Positions 44,811 to 46,311 of a DNA stretch of 46,311 nucleotides are shown one piece after another. The position numbers and the translations under genes are program-made. Origin of the DNA: a bacterium. GTDB lineage: Bacteria > Bacillota_I > Bacilli_A > Izemoplasmatales > Hujiaoplasmataceae. Under the pieces are notes generated by a model that was not told where the DNA came from, did not search any database, and was given only the letters and a program-made list of their open reading frames with translations. Every line of letters starts with the position of its first letter. Position 1 is the stretch's first letter. Location of the stretch: positions 1-46,311 of the forward strand of contig JAUXXX010000080.1 of NCBI GenBank assembly GCA_030684695.1, read 5' to 3'.

Positions 44811-46037
44811 TTGTCCATTATCTTTAGAATGTATGCTAGAACTTATCAAGCAATTTTCAAAGTAGTATCGACACTCTTTGTGAAAATACCAGAACCTATT
44901 TTGATTGAAGGCCCAGGCTCATTGTCTTCAGTTCCTGCGCTTTTGATGAAAGAACAACTAACTTCTGTTATGATTGTAACGGACAAAGGAATTGTTCAAA
45001 CCGGGTTAATGGATTCTTTGTTAAAAGAGTTACAACATCAATCGATACGATTTGTTGTCTTTGACGAAGTAAAACCCAATCCTACCATCGAGCAAATTGA
45101 AACAGCTCTATCCTTATATAATAAGGAATTATTAAAAGGTGTTATTGCAATTGGTGGAGGATCTCCCATCGACTTAGCAAAGGCCATGTTAGCAAGGCAC
45201 GTTCGACCAAAAAAATCAATTCCTCAATTAAAAGGTGTTCTTAAAGTGGGTAAAAAATTACCACTTTTGATTGCAGTACCAACAACATCAGGTACTGGTT
45301 CTGAAGCTACCTTAGCCGCTGTTGTAACCAATTTGAACACGTTAGAAAAATATGCGATTAACGATCCCCATTTGGTCCCAAAGTATGCTATCCTTGATCC
45401 TTTGTTAACAATGAAATTACCGAAGCATTTAACGGCCACTACCGGCATGGACGCTTTGACCCATGCTGTAGAGGCTTATATTGGATATGCGAACACCTTG
45501 GCCACAAAACAGGCCTCTGAAGAGGCTGTTCGACTCATCTACAAACACATCGGCCCATGCGTGTTACAAGAATCCAATATTGAAGCAAGATCAAAGATGC
45601 AAAAAGCCGCCTATTTGGCTGGATATGCTTTTACCAGGGCGTATGTAGGCAATATTCATGCGATTGCACATACGTTAGGTGGGTTTTATAATGTTCCTCA
45701 TGGTTTAGCAAACGCTGTACTGATGCCAGTAGTCTTACGAGCATATGGCAAAAAGGTTCACATTCCACTAGCAAAATTAGCAGATTTAGCCCACGTTTGT
45801 GGTCCAAGAGATTCAACAGCGGAAAAGGCTGAAAAATTCATCCAATCGATTGAGGAGATGAATCTTGCATTTGGAATTCCTCGCTGGTTTGAAGTAATTC
45901 AAGAAATTGACATTCCAAAGATGGCAACTCGTGCCAACCAAGAGGCAAATCCGTTGTACCCGGTACCTGTTTTATTTAGAAAAGTGGATTTTGAAGACAT
46001 CTACCGAAAAGTATCACGTAAAGCAGAATTCGTATAG
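44811..46037 (+). CDS. Iron-containing (group III) alcohol dehydrogenase
   Basis: A 408-residue NAD(P)-dependent dehydrogenase of the Fe-ADH family. The dinucleotide loop is IAIGGGSPIDLAKAM. PTTSGTGSEAT follows, and the metal ligands sit in GMDALTHAVEAYIG and GNIHAIAHTLGGFYNVPHGLANAVLMP. The alcohol or aldehyde substrate cannot be told. The TTG at 44811 is chosen because GAGGTGA lies 5 nt upstream; the GTG at 44802 is part of that site. It is monocistronic between the rpoBC terminator and the rRNA promoter. Confidence 0.92.
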   Translation: MSIIFRMYARTYQAIFKVVSTLFVKIPEPILIEGPGSLSSVPALLMKEQLTSVMIVTDKGIVQTGLMDSLLKELQHQSIRFVVFDEVKPNPTIEQIETALSLYNKELLKGVIAIGGGSPIDLAKAMLARHVRPKKSIPQLKGVLKVGKKLPLLIAVPTTSGTGSEATLAAVVTNLNTLEKYAINDPHLVPKYAILDPLLTMKLPKHLTATTGMDALTHAVEAYIGYANTLATKQASEEAVRLIYKHIGPCVLQESNIEARSKMQKAAYLAGYAFTRAYVGNIHAIAHTLGGFYNVPHGLANAVLMPVVLRAYGKKVHIPLAKLADLAHVCGPRDSTAEKAEKFIQSIEEMNLAFGIPRWFEVIQEIDIPKMATRANQEANPLYPVPVLFRKVDFEDIYRKVSRKAEFV

Positions 46038-46052
46038 ATTATATTTCGAAAT

Positions 46053-46082
46053 AAAGGGGGTATTTATACCCCCTTTTTTTTT
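46053..46082 (+). terminator. Terminator after the alcohol dehydrogenase gene
   Basis: GGGGGTA-TTTA-TACCCCC, extended by A/T pairs and followed by a long T run. Confidence 0.92.
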
Positions 46083-46117
46083 ATCAGAAAAAAAGACGAT
46101 TTAACGAGAATTAATAG

Positions 46118-46146
46118 TTGACACTCCTAAGGGCATGTGGTAAAAT
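46118..46146 (+). promoter_or_regulatory. rRNA operon promoter
   Basis: TTGACA (46118-46123), a 17-nt spacer and TAAAAT (46141-46146), with TGG as an extended -10. It lies about 105 nt before the 16S 5' end. Confidence 0.85.
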
Positions 46147-46175
46147 ATTTCCTGTCGCGTGAAACGGTGACACGG

Positions 46176-46187
46176 TCTTTGAAAACT
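46176..46187 (+). promoter_or_regulatory. boxA-like antitermination element in the rRNA leader
   Basis: TCTTTGAAAACT matches the boxA core found in rRNA leaders of Bacillota, where NusB-S10 binds to support antitermination. The A-rich leader then leads to 16S. Confidence 0.65.
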
Positions 46188-46251
46188 GAATAGAATAACG
46201 ACGAACAAAAAAATAACACAATTTGAGAAGGTAAAAAAATAATTCATATAA

Positions 46252-46311
46252 AATATGGAGAGTTTGATCCTGGCTCAGGATAAACGCTGGCGGCATGCCT
46301 AATACATGCAA
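46252..46311 (+). rRNA. 16S ribosomal RNA, 5' end (partial)
   Basis: AGAGTTTGATCCTGGCTCAG, the universal 16S start region, begins at 46259. It continues with the conserved ACGCTGGCGGC and GCCTAATACATGCAA. Counting back from E. coli position 8 puts the mature 5' end near 46252. The gene runs off the window. The form GGATAAACGCTGGCGGCATGCC fits Bacillota/Mollicutes. Confidence 0.97.

Noticed and set aside
1-46311. tRNA genes, CRISPR arrays, insertion sequences, prophage or integrase genes
   Set aside because: No cloverleaf, regular spaced repeats, transposase or phage-like protein was seen in any intergenic region or reading frame.
46111-46311. Minus-strand 66-codon open frame at the right edge
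   Set aside because: It is antisense to the rRNA promoter, leader and 16S 5' end.

Overview
The window looks like chromosome from a low-GC, AT-rich bacterium of the Bacillota/Mycoplasmatota group. Gene content and order closely follow the Bacillus subtilis informational core: tmk-holB-ricT-yabB-rsmI-metG, cysS-mrnC-rlmB-sigH-rpmG-secE-nusG, and rplK-rplA-rplJ-rplL-ybxB-rpoB-rpoC. TGA is used as a stop (tmk, the sigH-like gene) and Trp is encoded by TGG, so the genetic code is standard. This excludes Mycoplasma/Spiroplasma-type decoding and fits deep-branching Mollicutes relatives (Acholeplasma-, Izemoplasma- or Haloplasma-like) or another small-genome Bacillota. The exact taxon is an inference. 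Shine-Dalgarno sites are strong (AAGGAGG type), and GTG or TTG starts are frequent.

Layout. 0-3 kb: the end of an ECF vitamin/metal transporter operon (ecfA2 tail, ecfT), truA with an unusual N-terminal extension, and a DUF975 membrane protein. 3-4.7 kb (minus strand): a metal ABC transporter permease and ATPase without a binding protein. 4.7-12.2 kb: one long operon, tmk-holB-ricT-yabB-rsmI-DJ-1-metG-yitT, with overlapping or nearly abutting genes. 12.2-13.2 kb: rplM-rpsI with its own promoter and a probable L13 leader. 13.2-17 kb: a heterodimeric multidrug-type ABC exporter with one degenerate and one canonical ATP site, preceded by a structured, palindrome-bearing leader. 17-19.2 kb: lineage-specific genes, namely a four-repeat YegP/DUF1508 protein, an exported protein of unknown function and a tiny lipoprotein. 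19.2-22.4 kb: cls, rmuC and a cold-shock protein. 22.4-25 kb (minus strand): a small LPFL-repeat protein, an XRE regulator and two paralogous 225-residue membrane proteins. 25.1-29.4 kb: cysS to nusG, including a 48-residue L33 gene. 29.5-34.2 kb: two large MacB-like ATPase-permease fusions inserted between nusG and rplK. 34.3-44.7 kb: L11, L1, L10, L7/L12, a methyltransferase, rpoB and rpoC, with two L1-binding-site look-alikes and an L10 leader. 44.8-46.0 kb: an iron-type alcohol dehydrogenase. From 46.1 kb: an rRNA operon promoter, a boxA-like leader and the first ~60 nt of 16S rRNA.

The core genes cover replication (tmk, holB), tRNA charging and modification (metG, cysS, truA, yabB), rRNA modification and processing (rsmI, rlmB, mrnC), ribosome assembly with autoregulatory RNA leaders, transcription (rpoB, rpoC, nusG, a SigH-like sigma factor) and secretion (secE). 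The accessory genes are mostly envelope functions: ABC transporters, a phospholipid synthase, exported proteins and membrane paralogues. I found no tRNA gene, CRISPR array, insertion sequence or prophage, and no gene-free stretch longer than about 215 bp. The most unusual items are the extended TruA, the YegP-repeat protein, the LPFL-repeat protein, the paralogous membrane pair, the long inverted repeat near 18.8 kb and the RNA leaders.
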